IMG/VR virus record: IMGVR_UViG_3300027973_002084
Location: 1 to 24,327 of that record
Origin: a virus
Reading direction: 5' to 3' (one strand)
Length of the DNA: 24,327 nt
Below are positions 14,848 to 21,648 of this stretch, in pieces (position 1 is the first letter of the stretch; each line of letters starts with the position of its first letter). A program made the translations under genes and the position numbers. A model generated the notes under the pieces. It did not search any database. It had not been told where the DNA came from and saw only the letters and a list, made by a program, of their open reading frames with translations.

Positions 14848-16394
14848 CTAATACATTTTTGGATAACGTCAATGGTTTCTGCGTGAGCAGAAATGTCGAC
14901 CGCATAAGCTTCATCTGAAAACTCATGCACTATATCTGGAACATGTGTTCCGATACAGATTGTACTCCACATGGCTCCTGTCCTTTGTTTAAGGGACCGA
15001 AGCGCTCTCATATTAGAGTCTCGAACGTCTGAATAACCATCCGTAATCAAAAGAATGTCTGAACGATCCTGGGTCTTTGTTAGTTCGACCGCGTGGGAGA
15101 TTACGGAGTTAAAACTTGTACCTCCGCCAAGATGCCAAGTGCCTACAAAATCAAGTAATTCTTTGTTTGTTTTTCTATTTCCCTTCAAGGTTACACCCTG
15201 TTCAATTCGTGTATCAAATAAATAGATCTGAACTTCTCTATTTTCCTTTAAGGCTTCCTCAGAAATTACAAACGAAATAGCTTTTGACCAGACTTCTGGT
15301 TCTCCACCCATAGAACCTGAGGTATCTACGTACATAATTATTGGACCTTTACCTATATCTTTTCGGTGAGCGTTGTAATCTTTTGTAAGCAAAGTTTTCT
15401 GTGAGTACTTCAAAGCAAATAAAAGTTTTCCCTCGTTACTTCCAGCTAATGCCAGTTCTACAGGAAAGGCTCTTGTAATGTCATTTGAAAAAACCGCTCC
15501 GTTAATTGCTTCGTAAGTTGACTTTGTTATCTTCGCTCGTTTTCGTTCCTGCCATACTTTGCGGAGAGCACCTAACTTCTTTGCCAGTGCTTTTAGCTTG
15601 GGGTTTCTTTGTAACTTTTCCGCTAAGTCTCTCTTAGTTTGCAAGTCTGTACCGTGGGTCCCCTTACCCTCTTCGTTTCCAAACAAAGTCGAAATTGAAC
15701 TGTTTGTTTCGTCGCAATCTTTATTGGTTTTATCTACAATCCTGCTGGTCTGCGATCCTATTTGATCTTTAAGTTCTTCTATGGCGTTTTGAATTGCTTG
15801 ATTAATTTCTTTACCCTCAGCACGAGCTTTATCCATTGCAGCTTTATCACCTTTATCCTGAGCATCTTGAAATTGTTTTCTTAACTCATCTAATTTGTCT
15901 CCCGCGTTGAATACAAGTTGAACATCCAATAAATCTTTCTCAATTAACTCTTCTATGACTTCAGACAGTTGGTTTAAAATATTGATTGCGTTGTTACCTG
16001 CGTTAAATTGATTGCCTACACTTCTAGCTAGTAGATGAGGCCAAGCAGCGGCAAGACTAATATCAGACATAATCGCATACCACATTCCATTCTCAGGCTT
16101 ATATCCTTCTGGAAATTTAACGTCATCTCCATTTTGTTTTGCTCTGAAATAATCTTCGTAAGCTTGCTCTGTAATGGTCCAGTTTACGTCGTCTGCGTTA
16201 TACAACCGTTCGAAAAGCTCTTTACCAAAGCGGGATAGTTTTTTAATGTTGTAGTGATCAATGAGATAAGTTACAGAAGGTTTCCCGTCTACAACAAAGT
16301 CTTCCCAAAGAAAATCTGCAAGTGCTGAGCAAGCTAGCGTTAGAGGTTCGTTGTGAGTCAGCCTCACGAATTCAGTGTGTTTGTTTAGTTTCAT
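14844..16394 (-). CDS. ViaA-like von Willebrand factor A domain protein
   Basis: A 516 aa protein with a C-terminal VWA domain and an N-terminal helical region, the ViaA/CoxE-like layout. The MIDAS is complete: DTSGSMGG (357-364), Thr426 in 'GGGTSF' and Asp452 in 'ITDGYSD'. Upstream, 'LQRNPKLKALAKKLGALRKV' and 'DITRAFPVELALA...LLFALKYSQKTLLTKDY' match the pre-VWA segment of ViaA. Residues ~160-225 form a charged coiled coil. In E. coli ViaA partners the MoxR ATPase RavA; here a RavA-like ATPase lies just upstream, separated by one 52 aa gene whose TGA overlaps this ATG. The VWA probably binds a partner or substrate that the ATPase remodels. Confidence 0.9.
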   Translation of the reverse strand: MKLNKHTEFVRLTHNEPLTLACSALADFLWEDFVVDGKPSVTYLIDHYNIKKLSRFGKELFERLYNADDVNWTITEQAYEDYFRAKQNGDDVKFPEGYKPENGMWYAIMSDISLAAAWPHLLARSVGNQFNAGNNAINILNQLSEVIEELIEKDLLDVQLVFNAGDKLDELRKQFQDAQDKGDKAAMDKARAEGKEINQAIQNAIEELKDQIGSQTSRIVDKTNKDCDETNSSISTLFGNEEGKGTHGTDLQTKRDLAEKLQRNPKLKALAKKLGALRKVWQERKRAKITKSTYEAINGAVFSNDITRAFPVELALAGSNEGKLLFALKYSQKTLLTKDYNAHRKDIGKGPIIMYVDTSGSMGGEPEVWSKAISFVISEEALKENREVQIYLFDTRIEQGVTLKGNRKTNKELLDFVGTWHLGGGTSFNSVISHAVELTKTQDRSDILLITDGYSDVRDSNMRALRSLKQRTGAMWSTICIGTHVPDIVHEFSDEAYAVDISAHAETIDVIQKCIR

Positions 16395-16549
16395 GTTTGT
16401 TTTTTGGATCTGATGATGGCTTGATCTAAATCGACTAATAGAGCTACAAGTTTGTCGTAAGCACTTGAAGGGCTGATTACCTCCGCAGACTCTATAAAGT
16501 CTGCCAGTCTTTTTCGAACAAGATTTAAGTCTTCAGTTTTGACAGTCAT
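16391..16549 (-). CDS. Small helical protein between MoxR and VWA genes (52 aa)
   Basis: A 52 aa protein, 'MTVKTEDLNLVRKRLADFIE' then 'SPSSAYDKLVALLVDLDQAI', predicted all-helical. It couples by ATGA to the VWA gene and follows the MoxR gene by 25 bases. The upstream CATCACATCA is shared with the MoxR leader. No known family; position suggests a subunit or adaptor of the ATPase-VWA complex. Confidence 0.65.
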   Translation of the reverse strand: MTVKTEDLNLVRKRLADFIESAEVISPSSAYDKLVALLVDLDQAIIRSKKQT

Positions 16550-16574
16550 GTTGATGTGATGCTACGCGCTTAGA

Positions 16575-17768
16575 CTACTTGCTTATGTCGCTAATTGCAA
16601 CGGTAAGCGTTTCGCAATAATTTTCGAGCTGTTTCTGTAATTTTACGCCCGTCTGTCTTGTGCTCAAATTCATACGATATTTATTTCCGTCAATAACTTC
16701 TCCTACTTTGTCTCTGACTGTCTGCATATCTTTATGGTACTTACGTAATTGAATAACAAAATCATTTAACTCAGCGATTCCACTACTACGTAGTTGAGCT
16801 TTATGAGTCGTAGTTGAGTACTCCGTCATTATCCCAGAAGCAGCTCGTTTAGCATCGGCAAATATTTTGTTAGCCGTGGGAATCACCTGATCAAGGATCT
16901 CTTTAATAGTTTCCTTATCATCGGGTGTTCTATATACAATATGAACCAAAGAGTCGTGCATATGCTCTGGTACAAGTTCTTCATCTCCCTGAACAATTGC
17001 CCAAGCTCTTAAGAACTTAAGTACCTGCACACGACGCCGATCGCTAATTGTAATACCACGGGCACTTAACATATCCCATACTTCGCCATATTTATCTACG
17101 AAATCATCTGAGACTTTAATTTGTTTAGCGGCGTCCTGTAACTGTGTAAGGGTATCAAGACTTAAGTGTGTGCCTACGGTAGGTCGTTCCTCGACTCCAA
17201 GAGCCCAACCATCCAAGATCCGTTTCGATGTGCTTTTCTTAAGAAATTCCACCGTGGGTCGGAACAGAAATCTGTCTGCAAATGCTTGGAGGGATTCTTC
17301 ATCCGGCCAGGAATTTGTTGCTGCAACAATAGATTGAATCGGAGTGTGGATAACTTCTTTTCCATTGTTGAAAGTGCGCTCGTTTAAAAGAGTCAACAGT
17401 GAGTTCAGAATAGCGGATGATCCTCTAAATAACTCATCCGTAAATGCGATGTGAGCGTCTGGAAGATACCCTTTAACGTCGCGTGTGTACTCGTCATTAA
17501 GAAGCTTGGTAACGGCCACGGGGCCGAAGATCTCGGAAGGATCGGTGGTTGGAGTTAAAAGATAACCAAAGTAGTTGGCCCCAAAAATCCCGTTACATAT
17601 GTTCCGTACCAGATCAGACTTACCTGTACCTGGTTCTCCTAACAAGAAAGCGTTTTGCTTGCTTATTAGGGTTGCTAACAGACCATCAACCACAGACTCA
17701 CGTTCGAGCGTGGCAGCGTTTAGGTTTGCGCGAAAGGTTTGGAGAGAAGCGAATAAAGTGTCGTTCAT
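16575..17768 (-). CDS. RavA-like MoxR-family AAA+ ATPase
   Basis: A 397 aa ATPase of the MoxR/RavA family. Walker A GEPGTGKS (44-51), 'TDPSEIFGPV' (75-84), Walker B 'IAFTDELFRG' (Asp111-Glu112), and 'ILNSLLTLLNERTFNNG' plus sensor 'VAATNSWPDEESLQAFADRF' follow the MoxR order. The C-terminal ~130 residues are helical with a coiled-coil-like end. I chose the ATG at 17768; an upstream TTG would add 11 residues. MoxR ATPases act with VWA proteins as chaperone-like pairs, and the ViaA-like gene follows. CobS of cyanomyophages is a related AAA+ type, but the motifs here read closer to RavA. Confidence 0.92.
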   Translation of the reverse strand: MNDTLFASLQTFRANLNAATLERESVVDGLLATLISKQNAFLLGEPGTGKSDLVRNICNGIFGANYFGYLLTPTTDPSEIFGPVAVTKLLNDEYTRDVKGYLPDAHIAFTDELFRGSSAILNSLLTLLNERTFNNGKEVIHTPIQSIVAATNSWPDEESLQAFADRFLFRPTVEFLKKSTSKRILDGWALGVEERPTVGTHLSLDTLTQLQDAAKQIKVSDDFVDKYGEVWDMLSARGITISDRRRVQVLKFLRAWAIVQGDEELVPEHMHDSLVHIVYRTPDDKETIKEILDQVIPTANKIFADAKRAASGIMTEYSTTTHKAQLRSSGIAELNDFVIQLRKYHKDMQTVRDKVGEVIDGNKYRMNLSTRQTGVKLQKQLENYCETLTVAISDISK

Positions 17769-17805
17769 GAGCGTGATGTGATGTTGTAGGGATTGTAGCA
17801 AACTG

Positions 17806-17834
17806 TGAGCTTGCCCCGCAGCTGCAAAGCAACG
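17806..17834 (-). promoter_or_regulatory. GC-rich leader element (copy C)
   Basis: Minus-strand GCAGCTGCGGGGCAAGCTCAC lies 38 bases before the MoxR start and resembles elements at 20656 and 23112. TTGC/GCAA arms can pair around it. Confidence 0.35.
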
Positions 17835-17843
17835 AGGGTGTAA

Positions 17844-18506
17844 TTAAATGTAACTTCGTAAAACCTCGTCGAATTCTTGAGGCTTATCTTTATTGTTCTC
17901 ATACGTTAACCCATTGAATATTTGCTCATATGTTTTGTTCCATAATGTTTCGTACGTGGTAACCAAACTTTGTCTCTGTTCTCTAAAGTTTTCGTACAAA
18001 AGCGTTGTTTGTCTTATGAATTCAGTTTGCTTGGCTTGATCAAAAAGTACGTAATCATCTATATTATCAATCACCACCCATTCAAGATTAGTTGTCATAA
18101 AACGAACCCACTCTCCTTTGTAGTTTTTTCCAATCTTAAATCGTTCCTGAGTTGCGTTACTAAGCCAGGGAAACTTATCTTCGGGTGAGTATGTATAGTT
18201 CAATTCTTTGTGAGGCAGAGTTAAAGGTATTCGTTTAACATAATCGTTATACTTTATGTTTTTATCCTCATATTGTTTTATAATTTTTGCTTTAACTTGC
18301 TCAACTAATTTGTGTATGTCCGAATGAATTGCCCGTTCTATAGTTAGATGTTTATCGTTTTTTAATCGAGTACTAAAGCCTTCAACTATAAAAACACCTG
18401 GTTTATCTAATTGTCTGCGATACTTAACTTCTAATAAAACCGGTTCTTTTGTAGGACAATCTTCAAGTAAGATTGTTTGAAACTTAACTGTTGTTAATCT
18501 AGGCAT
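17844..18506 (-). CDS. Hypothetical protein in RavA/ViaA-like operon
   Basis: A 220 aa protein, unrecognised. It starts 'MPRLTTVKFQTILLEDCP', with beta-rich first ~60 residues, a Lys-rich middle, 'KFPWLSNATQERFKIGKNYK' and a helical C-terminus with many Gln/Asn. The ATG at 18506 overlaps the preceding gene by 8 bases. It precedes the MoxR gene by 75 bases, which hold leader element C. Co-transcription suggests it belongs to the ATPase system; no motif tells how. Confidence 0.75.
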   Translation of the reverse strand: MPRLTTVKFQTILLEDCPTKEPVLLEVKYRRQLDKPGVFIVEGFSTRLKNDKHLTIERAIHSDIHKLVEQVKAKIIKQYEDKNIKYNDYVKRIPLTLPHKELNYTYSPEDKFPWLSNATQERFKIGKNYKGEWVRFMTTNLEWVVIDNIDDYVLFDQAKQTEFIRQTTLLYENFREQRQSLVTTYETLWNKTYEQIFNGLTYENNKDKPQEFDEVLRSYI

Positions 18507-18714
18507 AAAACTGCACCGCCGTTGTTCGTGGGAAAGGAAGTTGTACAGATACAATTCGGCAAGTATGTTTTAATCGGTCTTTGAATCCGTTTAATCGGTT
18601 TGAAGCTACTTCAAAAGAGACAAAGGTAACAGCTTTTTCTGGATCGTTAGTGTATTTTTCAATGTCAGAGAGAAAGCCTTCCTTTGAATGGAAGGCATAA
18701 ACAGTTTGTGTCAT
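18499..18714 (-). CDS. Small hypothetical protein in RavA/ViaA-like operon
   Basis: A 71 aa protein, 'MTQTVYAFHSKEGFLSDIEK' then 'AVTFVSFEVASNRLNGF' and 'TCRIVSVQLPFP', reading as a small alpha/beta fold. Its ATG overlaps the last base of the 397 aa gene stop (TAATG), and its end overlaps the 220 aa gene. No known family. Confidence 0.7.
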   Translation of the reverse strand: MTQTVYAFHSKEGFLSDIEKYTNDPEKAVTFVSFEVASNRLNGFKDRLKHTCRIVSVQLPFPRTTAVQFYA

Positions 18715-19907
18715 TAGAAATCGGGTGTTGGTTGAGATGTTAATGGTGTTTTTATATCAGAAATCAAATCGTCTAGGTCGTCACCAGCAACACTAATTAG
18801 TTCGCGGCGCTGACCAATCATCTTATTGAGGTGCTTAGATCGTTGTGCGTAAATGTCCAACTCAATGTTTGCTTCTTTAACCAATAGGTCTAAAGCATTT
18901 GAGTTTTCTGCAGTTTTAATTTGTTCGCATAGAGTTGTATAAGTGTTAGACAAAGCTAAGGATTTTTGAAGTGTCTCTAGTCCTTTAGATGTATCACGGG
19001 TGTCAACGATCGACTCCAATTCAGTACGAATTTCTTGTTGTAGTTCTTGGAATCTTTTACATCCTTCTTCGCGAACTTGTCGCATTGGTGATTGAATTGC
19101 GTTGCCTGCACCTAGCAGTTGATCTGCTAAGCCAGCTAAGTTATCAAACCCAACTACGGAATCGCTAATTAGCTTTAGCTTCTCGGCTGTTACTTGCCAA
19201 GACCCACGCTTCTTATCTCCACCTGTTTGTTGTCGTCCGACTTTAGTTACAGTCCTAACATCTAAATCGTCAAGTAACTCAGCACCTAAACAAAGTGCTT
19301 TGTCCGCAGCATTAGCGTGGGCTGCTTCGATTACTTCTTTAGTATTTATTGAATTTTCATATGTAAGTAAACCTTGTACGTCACCATCAACTGGTTTCGT
19401 AGCAACTTCTAAAGAAACTGGAAGAGGACCAACAACATGAACCCCAATTGGATTGCGATACTCCTGCAGTGTCGGGAACACTCGCATATAGGCATCGCTA
19501 GCCAGTTTGTATTCCATTTCATCCTTAAAAAGAGGAAGCAAGAAACCCTCTACTGTGTTCCTCCATTTACCATGCTCTGACTCCCAGAAACCAAACAAAC
19601 GTTCGTTAGCTTCTTTAGCTTTCGCACGAATTTGTTTAATTAGTTTGTTTGCTTCATCGAAATAATTTGCTGTTACAAAATGAGTGTCGCCAAAGTGTAT
19701 GCAGTAACCGTCGTACAACTCTCGTTGCATAACTCGAAGAGCATCTAACTCAGATTTAAGTGCGTTAGAAAGATTAGGTCGTAGAGAAACAGTGTTGTTC
19801 TTCTCTAACGTGTCTACAACTGATTGCGGAAGTTTGAGATCGTCAAATTTAATTTGAATGCTTTGACGAACACTGGCGGAAATTGTACAAGAAAGCAAGT
19901 AGTTCAT
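18714..19907 (-). CDS. Helical protein, possibly DUF3150-like, heading RavA/ViaA-like operon
   Basis: A 397 aa mostly helical protein. The N-terminus 'MNYLLSCTISASVRQSIQIK', then 'ALRVMQRELYDGYCIHFGDTHFVT' and 'FGFWESEHGKWRN', have the general layout of DUF3150 proteins that sit beside CobS/CobT-like AAA+ and VWA genes on plasmids and phages. This resemblance is from memory and weak. The C-terminal third has coiled-coil stretches ('EEGCKRFQELQQEIRTELES'). It starts 28 bases after a terminator and is coupled to the 71 aa gene by TAATG. It may be the third component of the ATPase-VWA complex. Confidence 0.75.
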   Translation of the reverse strand: MNYLLSCTISASVRQSIQIKFDDLKLPQSVVDTLEKNNTVSLRPNLSNALKSELDALRVMQRELYDGYCIHFGDTHFVTANYFDEANKLIKQIRAKAKEANERLFGFWESEHGKWRNTVEGFLLPLFKDEMEYKLASDAYMRVFPTLQEYRNPIGVHVVGPLPVSLEVATKPVDGDVQGLLTYENSINTKEVIEAAHANAADKALCLGAELLDDLDVRTVTKVGRQQTGGDKKRGSWQVTAEKLKLISDSVVGFDNLAGLADQLLGAGNAIQSPMRQVREEGCKRFQELQQEIRTELESIVDTRDTSKGLETLQKSLALSNTYTTLCEQIKTAENSNALDLLVKEANIELDIYAQRSKHLNKMIGQRRELISVAGDDLDDLISDIKTPLTSQPTPDF

Positions 19908-19935
19908 GGTTAGTTACAAGAAAAGTGAAGGTTAA

Positions 19936-19969
19936 TAAAGAAAAATGGGTCGTTGCTGTAGACGACCCA
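19936..19969 (-). terminator. Rho-independent terminator before the ATPase operon
   Basis: On the minus strand TGGGTCGT (19969-19962) pairs with ACGACCCA (19953-19946) around an 8-base loop, followed by TTTTTCTTTA. It comes 27 bases after the 53 aa gene and ends the unit starting near 20617; partial readthrough may feed the 397 aa gene, because no promoter is visible in between. Confidence 0.8.
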
Positions 19970-19996
19970 GGGTTCCCATGGCCCGGCCATACAATA

Positions 19997-20158
19997 CTAT
20001 GGAAGGCATCCATTTGTATGGATTTCAGGATTTCTGCAGACTTGAACTTGGTAGCCTGGTCTTTTGGCTAAGACCAGAGGATCGTAGCCTAACGCTGCGC
20101 AAGTTATAATCCCAAACATGAGGCTAAGAAGTGTGAAGGTAGCGAAACGGTAGATCAT
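19997..20158 (-). CDS. Small exported or membrane-anchored protein (53 aa)
   Basis: A 53 aa protein starting 'MIYRFATFTLLSLMFGIITC', a positively charged then hydrophobic signal-like segment, followed by 'AALGYDPLVLAKRPG' and Cys41 and Cys51. Its ATG overlaps the TGA of the 141 aa gene (ATGA). It could be periplasmic with a disulfide, or a membrane peptide. Cys20 after 'IIT' is not a good lipobox. A terminator follows. No known family. Confidence 0.65.
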   Translation of the reverse strand: MIYRFATFTLLSLMFGIITCAALGYDPLVLAKRPGYQVQVCRNPEIHTNGCLP

Positions 20159-20580
20159 TTTAAGCGAGTAAATGCGAGGTTGATTTTATCGGTAATCATA
20201 TCTACGTCACCAGTTACAGCAAGCTGCTCGATCAACTTCTTCCGTTCGATCTTTGCCACTTTAAGTTTCTGTTCTAATTGCTCGATCTTATCGTCGATCC
20301 GTTCGAGTTTTGAGTGAGCCGTGGGCTTACGTGTTACCCGAACAACAATGTTGGTTTCAAGGTCTGGGAACTTAAAAGCAGATTCAGCGCCACTGAATAC
20401 AGACAAATCAAATTTGCGTGACTCAGCAACGGTAACGTTGTTAGTCAAGGTCTCTTTGGCTGCGTTAAAAGGCAGACCAAAAGCCTCATTGCAAGACAGG
20501 GTTGCTATATCAAACTCGTTCCACGAATGTGCAGCGAGCTCAGCGTCTTTAATCAGGGTCGTGAAGTTGGGGGTGTTCAT
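20155..20580 (-). CDS. Hypothetical protein with C-terminal coiled coil
   Basis: A 141 aa protein. Residues 1-90 are a mixed domain ('FTTLIKDAELAAHSWNEF', 'KFPDLETNIVVRVTRKP'); residues ~93-125 form a clear coiled coil ('LERIDDKIEQLEQKLKVAKI'). The ATG at 20580 follows a TTGCTT-17-TACATT promoter and a GGGAG/CTCCC leader hairpin. It is coupled by ATGA to the 53 aa exported protein. Function unknown. Confidence 0.75.
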   Translation of the reverse strand: MNTPNFTTLIKDAELAAHSWNEFDIATLSCNEAFGLPFNAAKETLTNNVTVAESRKFDLSVFSGAESAFKFPDLETNIVVRVTRKPTAHSKLERIDDKIEQLEQKLKVAKIERKKLIEQLAVTGDVDMITDKINLAFTRLK

Positions 20581-20603
20581 GTGATTTAAGAAGGATAAAG
20601 GAG

Positions 20604-20617
20604 GGGAGCTGTCTCCC
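20604..20617 (-). promoter_or_regulatory. Leader hairpin of the 141 aa gene
   Basis: GGGAG and CTCCC (20604-20608 / 20613-20617) form a 5-bp hairpin with a 4-base loop near the predicted transcript 5' end. It may stabilise the message. Confidence 0.4.
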
Positions 20618-20623
20618 ATGTAC

Positions 20624-20652
20624 AATGTAGCACCTCAGAACTATAAAAGCAA
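20624..20652 (-). promoter_or_regulatory. Promoter for the 141 aa gene
   Basis: On the minus strand TTGCTT (20652-20647), a 17-base spacer and TACATT (20629-20624, preceded by TGC as an extended -10) lie 44 bases before the ATG. Confidence 0.55.
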
Positions 20653-20655
20653 TAG

Positions 20656-20677
20656 GTGCGTTGCCCCGTAGTGAGGC
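20656..20677 (-). promoter_or_regulatory. GC-rich leader element (copy A)
   Basis: Minus-strand GCCTCACTACGGGGCAACGC, closely matching copy B at 23112-23132. The GGCAAC within it can pair with GTTGCC in the adjacent tRNA-like element. Confidence 0.4.
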
Positions 20678-20680
20678 AAA

Positions 20681-20740
20681 GGCAACCGCAGGAATCGAAC
20701 CTGCGTCTTAGTGTTTAACCACTAAGAAACCTATGTTGTC
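20681..20740 (-). ncRNA. tRNA-like element lacking one arm (about 60 nt)
   Basis: The minus strand contains a good tRNA T-arm (GCAGG-TTCGATT-CCTGC, with the universal TTC) followed by a 7-base acceptor strand GGTTGCC, which pairs imperfectly (5 of 7) with GACAACA ~50 bases earlier. Between them is only one hairpin, CTTAGTG-GTTAAA-CACTAAG, that can be read either as an anticodon-like arm with a 6-base loop or as a D-arm (GTTT...GTGG...AAAC). There is no room for both arms. It may be a decayed phage tRNA, an armless tRNA or a tRNA mimic. No normal anticodon can be assigned. Confidence 0.4.
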
Positions 20741-20873
20741 ATCGAATGCGCAGTAAAGTCACTGCGCAGATCGAAAACACAATTCCATAAAAGTAATTGA
20801 CGGAAAAAAAGCAATACACAGCCATAGATATGTAAGCAACTCCAATTACTTTTAGTGAGGCAATCGTGTTCAT
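20739..20873 (-). CDS. Small membrane protein (44 aa)
   Basis: A 44 aa very hydrophobic peptide: 'MNTIASLKVIGVAYISMAVY' then 'CFFSVNYFYGIVFSICAVTL' and LRIR. It probably forms two short or one long transmembrane helix with the basic end in the cytoplasm. It lies 6 bases after the 58 aa gene. Holin-like size and shape are suggestive only; no lysis gene is near. Confidence 0.6.
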   Translation of the reverse strand: MNTIASLKVIGVAYISMAVYCFFSVNYFYGIVFSICAVTLLRIR

Positions 20874-20879
20874 TGGTAA

Positions 20880-21056
20880 TCAACGGGTTGGATACACACT
20901 AATTGAGGAAGGGTCAACGTCAGCATTTTCGTTTAAGAACTTCATCTTTACGGTTGATTCGTCTAGTTCCTCTATTGAGTGACTGAACTTCCAACGTCCT
21001 TTGTCTCGGATAAAAACGTCAAATTTTTGAAGGGTTTTGGAGCTGTTCAATAGCAT
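20880..21056 (-). CDS. Small hypothetical protein (58 aa)
   Basis: A 58 aa protein beginning 'MLLNSSKTLQKFDVFIRDKG' with 'RWKFSHSIEELDESTVKMKF'. It may be a small beta-alpha domain. It is the first gene leftward of the 333-base regulatory gap; no strong -10/-35 was found for it. No known family. Confidence 0.55.
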   Translation of the reverse strand: MLLNSSKTLQKFDVFIRDKGRWKFSHSIEELDESTVKMKFLNENADVDPSSISVYPTR

Positions 21057-21137
21057 GGGTGGTCTGAATCCAGGTACATGATGGCAAAATAAGGTTAAAA
21101 GTCAAGAGCAAAATAAGCAAGAAAACATAAGTTTACA

Positions 21138-21154
21138 TAACGCATAGTGCGTTA
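21138..21154. repeat. Inverted repeat TAACGCA-TAG-TGCGTTA
   Basis: A perfect 7-bp inverted repeat with a 3-base centre, first of three related repeats in the gap. Candidate protein-binding site. Confidence 0.6.
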
Positions 21155-21210
21155 GTGTCTTTGCTTCCTATACCTTAGTAATAACTCTTTTCTGACTATT
21201 GAATATGAGT

Positions 21211-21283
21211 CGCAACTTGCGCATTGGTTAGAATTTATACAATGTTTATAGTTTATTTGTAATGTTTCTTGCGCTTAACGCAA
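21211..21283. promoter_or_regulatory. Two CGCAA/TTGCG repeats flanking a promoter
   Basis: CGCAA-C-TTGCG (21211-21221) ends just before the -35 at 21224, and TTGCG-CTTAA-CGCAA (21269-21283) starts ~10 bases after the expected transcript start. A shared binding protein could loop or block the promoter. Confidence 0.45.
21224..21252 (+). promoter_or_regulatory. Promoter for rightward block
   Basis: TTGGTT (21224-21229), a 17-base spacer and TATAGT (21247-21252), the same -10 as the nblA promoter. The leader to the first ATG would be about 130 bases. Confidence 0.55.
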
Positions 21284-21389
21284 AGCTCTATCATCAATTA
21301 ATTTTTGAAAATATACAGATAAGAGAGAACTTAAGCATCGTTAATTAGATTTTTAAGATTAGAATTGGTTGTCCTTCGGTTTAACTCTC

Positions 21390-21473
21390 ATGGCTGGCAT
21401 GACTAAAAAAGGTGGTGCATCTAAAGGCACTAAAGCTGGCGCTAAAGGTAGTAAAGGCGGCATGAAAAAGTGA
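21390..21473 (+). CDS. Gly/Lys/Ala-rich basic micropeptide (27 aa)
   Basis: A 27 aa peptide, 'MAGMTKKGGASKGTKAGAKG' then SKGGMKK, made almost only of Gly, Lys, Ala, Ser, Thr and Met. It is strongly basic and probably disordered, suited to nucleic acid or membrane binding. Similar basic low-complexity micropeptides occur in cyanophage genomes (recalled, not checked). It is followed after 7 bases by the 55 aa gene in the same direction. Confidence 0.55.
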   Translation: MAGMTKKGGASKGTKAGAKGSKGGMKK

Positions 21474-21480
21474 GCTGACT

Positions 21481-21648
21481 GTGAACAATCCGATTGCGTT
21501 CCTCAATAAATACTTGCAGGTTCCGATGATTGGAGGCGAAAGTGGTTTCGTGGCTCCATCGATGTTATCTAAACCTCCTACTTATTCTGAGGAACGCTTC
21601 GGACAATCTAAAGTGTTAAACAAGTTTCCATTTACTAAACATGTCTGA
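21481..21648 (+). CDS. Small hypothetical protein (55 aa)
   Basis: A 55 aa protein from a GTG start: 'MNNPIAFLNKYLQVPMIGGE' with 'MLSKPPTYSEERFGQ'. Its end overlaps the next gene by 8 bases, supporting a co-translated block of three. No known family. Confidence 0.55.
   Translation: MNNPIAFLNKYLQVPMIGGESGFVAPSMLSKPPTYSEERFGQSKVLNKFPFTKHV

Larger units (their letters stand above)
21057..21389. other. 333-base AT-rich non-coding regulatory gap
   Basis: No ORF of note on either strand. It separates leftward (58 aa) from rightward (27 aa) genes and holds three inverted repeats built on CGCAA/TTGCG or ACGCA/TGCGT: TAACGCA-TAG-TGCGTTA (21138-21154), CGCAA-C-TTGCG (21211-21221) and TTGCG-CTTAA-CGCAA (21269-21283). 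The last two flank the rightward promoter. It is a candidate control region or replication origin. Confidence 0.6.

Noticed and set aside
20030-20080. Second tRNA-like hairpin with GTTCAAGTC
   Set aside because: The putative T-stem does not pair and the region is coding for the 53 aa protein.
19945-20109. 54 aa plus-strand open frame
   Set aside because: Antisense to the 53 aa exported protein, which has ATGA coupling, and it starts inside the terminator hairpin.
20681-20740. Phage attachment site in a tRNA end
   Set aside because: No integrase or excisionase is present in the window, so only the tRNA-like reading was kept.
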